A stretch of 64,000 nucleotides of DNA, taken from assembly GCA_017404505.1 (NCBI GenBank), contig JAFRCE010000022.1, forward strand, positions 26,644 to 90,643, read 5' to 3'. This document shows positions 61,801 through 64,000 of the stretch, in pieces. Under the pieces are notes generated by a model, which was given only the letters and a program-made list of their open reading frames with translations, had not been told where the DNA came from and ran no database searches. This DNA is from Solobacterium sp. GTDB taxonomy: Bacteria > Bacillota_I > Bacilli_A > Erysipelotrichales > Erysipelotrichaceae. The position numbers and the translations under genes were made by a program. Position 1 is the stretch's first letter. Each line of letters opens with the position of its first letter.

Positions 61801-64000
61801 ATGATGACAATCCGAAGCCGGAAGGTGCAGATACGCTTGTGCTCGATGAAGAAACTTACTACATTCAGGAAATCCAAGATGGGGCAAACGGAACACTGAC
61901 AGGTACTAACCATAAGACGGCTGAACTTGATATCACTAAAGCAGTTGACGGCTCTCTTACTGAGAAGACAGAAGATGAACTGAGTGAAGAAACTTTCACT
62001 TACGAAGTGACTTTTGTGGTTCCGGAAGGTGGAGATGTCACAGGTATTAATTACTGGATCTATGAAGAAGGTGAAGGTGAAGGTACATGGCCGCTTCCTG
62101 AATATGATACTGGTAATCCGGGAGCTGGTTATCAGCCATTTGATTATACAAACGAGGATACATTCACTGGTGAAAAAACAACAATCGGTGCAACCACTTC
62201 GCCAGTTAAAGCAACTGTTACGATAACACGCAACCAGATTGTTCGATTCACCAATCTTCCGACCGGTACAACTTATACAATTGTTGAGACTAAGGCAAAT
62301 GATGATGCTTTGAATACTCAGGGCTATACAGTTTCCAGCGTGAAATCAACAAATGGTACAGTAAGTAAAACCACAATTGATAACGATACAATTACAGGTA
62401 CAATAACTGAATCCAACACCCGTTATTACAACCAATTTACAAATAAGTTATCTGCTGTAGACCAGGAACTTAAGGTTAAGAAAGAAGCAGTTGGATACGA
62501 AATTGGCGATGATGATGAGTATGAGTTTACAATCAGTGCTGATGAGGGTGTTCCGCTGCCTGAAAAAACAACTGTAAAAATTAATACAAATGATAATCCT
62601 GATCTGACAGCATCCTTTGGTGATGTTCGCTTTACAGCCGCGGGTGAATATAAATATACAGTTACTGAAACCCATGCAGGTGAAGTTGTAGATGGCATTA
62701 TCTATGGTGGTCCGCAGACAATTACAGTAGAGGTTGTACAAAATGATGACGGTACACTTACTGTTGAAAGTGTTGATCCTGAAACCGCAGTTGTTACGAT
62801 TACGAACACACGTGAAGTAGGAGATCTGGATGTAACGAAGACAGTCGTTTCCGATGCGTCTGCTGATAAGACAAAAGACTTCACATTCAAAGTCACACTG
62901 GGCGATACGACAATCAACGGTACATTCAATGGTGTGGCATTCGAAAACGGTGTCGCAACATTCACACTGAAGGATGGTGAGACAAAGGCTATTACAGGTC
63001 TGCCGACAGGAATCACATACACAGTGGAAGAGAACACTGAGAGCGGATTCGTAACGACGAAGACAGGAGAGACTGGCTCCATCAGCACGACGAAGGCGAC
63101 AGCCGCATTCACGAACACACGTGAAACCGGAGATCTGGATGTAACGAAGACTGTTGTCAGCAGCACTCCTAGCGATAAGACAAAAGACTTCACATTCAAA
63201 GTCACACTCAGTGATACAACGATCACCAAGACATATGGTGATGTGGCATTTGAAGATGGTGTCGCAACATTCACACTGAAGGATGGTGAGACAAAGGCTA
63301 TTACAGGTCTGCCGACAGGAATCACATACACAGTGGAAGAAGAAACTGCTGAGGGATTCGTAACGACGAAGACTGGTAATACAGGTACCATCAGCACGAC
63401 GAAGGCGACAGCCGCATTCACGAATAGCAAGAAAGAAGGCGGACTTGTTGTCATAAAGAGTGTCGTAAGTCCGATCGATGCAGACCATACAATGCAGTTC
63501 AGTTTCAAAGTCACTCTTGGGGATGAAACTGTGAACGGCACATATGGTGGAATGACATTCGAAAATGGTGTCGCAACATTCACACTGGCAGATGGCGAAT
63601 CCAAGACTGCAACAGGTCTTGCGGCAGGACTCACATATACTGTCGAAGAAACGAGAGTCGATAATTTCACGGTCAAATATGAAGGTGAGACCGGAGTGAT
63701 CGAAGAAGGTGATGAGCCACAGACTGCAACAGTAACAAATACCCATATTCTGGGTGATCTGGATGTAACGAAGACAGTCGTTTCCGATGCGTCTGCTGAT
63801 AAGACAAAGGTATTCACATTTAAAGTCACACTGGGCGATAAGACAATCAACGGTACATTCAATGGTGTGGAATTCTCGAACGGTGTCGCAACATTCACAC
63901 TGAAGGATGGTGAGACAAAGGCTATTACAGGTCTGCCGACAGGAATCACATACACAGTGGAAGAGAACACTGAGAGCGGATTTGTAACGACGAAGACAGG
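58896..64000 (+). CDS. Giant VWA/Cna_B-like surface protein, N-terminal 1,700 residues (3' truncated by window)
   Basis: The frame is open from ATG 58896 to the window end. A signal peptide (KRIATTALISFLMAMNTLPV) is cleaved after VRA. Residues about 30-115 are a Glu/Pro/Val-rich stalk. A von Willebrand A domain starts near 445: NVIVVLDNTTSMS carries the metal-site Asp-x-Thr-x-Ser, and TFVIFVTDGMPN the later Asp. Prealbumin-like modules follow from about 840 (HKYMLEEVPSTDPDYEGY, TTYTIVETKANDDA). From residue 1308 come about 103-residue tandem repeats beginning GDLDVTKTVVS. Codon use is AT-richer than in the 5' two-thirds of the window. The anchor signal lies outside. Confidence 0.88.
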   Translation, partial: MKHSRYKRIATTALISFLMAMNTLPVQVRADEELPQEEITEQTNVESETLTEEVPSEEYTTEPVDEQTVEVEAEPAEEVPEVVEEPTAEPVEEPAAEPIVEPVEESAEENEEPVENAFGKADYPGEIIVESEDNQHYYVDLDGFTVTVTTQPGAFEEKAVLSTSVLENDSEEYQSAEEALKESEQAYDGMLAFDIHFENAEGVEIEPNGKVTVKFTAKAEVLSDIAPDTVDASSIQILHIVETPEEESAAVAEVVADNSANTPDVNVVISDNAVEKVSANFDVESFSTFALTWKDAEDNNQEATIHYGTGSIAEGTWEEFAEGELTPILDTSTGNVSLENTFSNYSCYGAIYKATEESVPAEIEMIIHEVDGIWNVTKRVSTTEGEVSGVEEPIANGSDIYVVYGAKQSPTPTPEGDKDKGPTTNKNIDINDDDTATITLDITAPVFTSTEPDSANVIVVLDNTTSMSYGMTSESTAPSVAENRMEAARSALNILVNNLDMDKNNINFALALFNLNGSTHSWGTDGSWETDADTILEYVNDNRSYAQGGLNYTTSTSGTNWEIGLRQGQGLLTEIESDDEMKKNKTFVIFVTDGMPNRWVGYPYGNNDFSHNTEAVTNATDEAQNIATRATLYSVFCSQNPTGEGYLEDLVSAAGSETMISAHSKEALENAFKVIATEITTQLGSSETTLDDGIPKLASMSATISGSAGGYEYYKATLSDGQTIDDLDDSDFTPWSDAPGASYSEDNGVTWDLSDIEMLEENVVYRIRFKVWPSQEAYDIIANLNNGVVKYSDLDQSIREQINANPDGSGPYSLKTNTHLKQTYTFNGATHTDDVTYEEKAMPLVSHEMNVLKEWDDDINPRNRTDKVEFYLLVDGKYYQNDGTFKDSKDNAYKLVTEKDEWSDSVKIAPGFMETIDGKLTLLETGHKYMLEEVPSTDPDYEGYSQEFTTQTVRPMVIDGDLTYLVLIDDDNPKPEGADTLVLDEETYYIQEIQDGANGTLTGTNHKTAELDITKAVDGSLTEKTEDELSEETFTYEVTFVVPEGGDVTGINYWIYEEGEGEGTWPLPEYDTGNPGAGYQPFDYTNEDTFTGEKTTIGATTSPVKATVTITRNQIVRFTNLPTGTTYTIVETKANDDALNTQGYTVSSVKSTNGTVSKTTIDNDTITGTITESNTRYYNQFTNKLSAVDQELKVKKEAVGYEIGDDDEYEFTISADEGVPLPEKTTVKINTNDNPDLTASFGDVRFTAAGEYKYTVTETHAGEVVDGIIYGGPQTITVEVVQNDDGTLTVESVDPETAVVTITNTREVGDLDVTKTVVSDASADKTKDFTFKVTLGDTTINGTFNGVAFENGVATFTLKDGETKAITGLPTGITYTVEENTESGFVTTKTGETGSISTTKATAAFTNTRETGDLDVTKTVVSSTPSDKTKDFTFKVTLSDTTITKTYGDVAFEDGVATFTLKDGETKAITGLPTGITYTVEEETAEGFVTTKTGNTGTISTTKATAAFTNSKKEGGLVVIKSVVSPIDADHTMQFSFKVTLGDETVNGTYGGMTFENGVATFTLADGESKTATGLAAGLTYTVEETRVDNFTVKYEGETGVIEEGDEPQTATVTNTHILGDLDVTKTVVSDASADKTKVFTFKVTLGDKTINGTFNGVEFSNGVATFTLKDGETKAITGLPTGITYTVEENTESGFVTTKT
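62820..64000 (+). repeat. Tandem ~309-bp coding repeats in the surface gene
   Basis: Four units begin at 62820, 63129, 63438 and 63753; the last is cut by the window end. Units 1, 2 and 4 are highly alike (unit 4 almost copies unit 1), including the shared segment ENGVATFTLKDGETKAITGL in unit 1. Unit 3 is more diverged (GGLVVIKSVVS). Confidence 0.9.

Noticed and set aside
62448..63970. Two long minus-strand open frames across the repeats
   Set aside because: They arise from repeated codons of the surface gene on the other strand and show only low-complexity Ser/Val/Thr or Cys-rich patterns.
62820..64000. CRISPR-like array
   Set aside because: Repeats are about 309 bp, in frame and coding; no short repeats with unique spacers.

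Overview
This window is most consistent with a Bacillota (Firmicutes) gut anaerobe, and gene content suggests Erysipelotrichaceae or a near relative; that placement is inference. Supporting signs are strong AGGAGG-type ribosome sites, extended -10 promoters, a CcpA-type cre site, a CIRCE operator, class B sortase with Cna_B/SpaA-type surface proteins, pyrBI, and an Rpn-type PD-(D/E)XK protein. Most genes are moderately GC-rich and closely packed. From about 57.5 kb the DNA is visibly AT-richer. No rRNA, tRNA, CRISPR array or intact insertion sequence was seen.

Layout. 1-14 kb: end of a fucose-isomerase-like gene, a threonine-to-glycine operon (tdh-kbl) followed by a ROK kinase, a MATE exporter, a surface 5'-nucleotidase, a phospho-beta-glucosidase, an ABCG-like ABC pair with an unusual membrane domain fused to the ATPase, and a CaCA cation antiporter preceded by what I read as a yybP-ykoY (Mn2+) riboswitch. 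14-18 kb: an mglBAC galactose importer (minus strand) with a cre site over its promoter. 18-24 kb: glycogen branching enzyme, a PepSY-like lipoprotein, a TIM-barrel protein, two decayed double-glycine peptide genes, and a second phospho-beta-glycosidase. 24-31.5 kb: a 933-residue iron-sulfur flavoprotein, a SWIM protein, and a WYL-GyrI-YoaP-TfoX operon behind a perfect 11-bp inverted repeat.

31.5-38.1 kb holds the most striking region. An acyl ligase / acyl carrier protein / acyl-ACP thioesterase operon is divergent from a close homologue of the Cutibacterium polyunsaturated fatty acid (linoleate) isomerase, followed by a CrtI/RetSat-type flavoprotein and an NAD(P)H:[2Fe-2S] reductase. Together they look like a fatty-acid isomerisation and saturation (biohydrogenation) island; the combined function is inference.

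38-50 kb: an alpha-glucosidase, a DUF362-DUF3842-ECF-SDR-Gfo/Idh operon, a thioester adhesin with its own class B sortase, pyrBI with a leader attenuator, and a beta-lactamase-fold hydrolase. 50-57.5 kb: ftsH with a CIRCE operator, galE with an unknown partner, an RpiR regulator, two DJ-1 paralogues and a YoaK protein. 57.7-64 kb: a winged-helix regulator and the 5' part of a very large VWA/Cna_B-like surface protein. Regulator and surface gene share ACTAA/TTAGT direct repeats spaced 11 bp apart, suggesting a regulator-adhesin module that may have been acquired horizontally.
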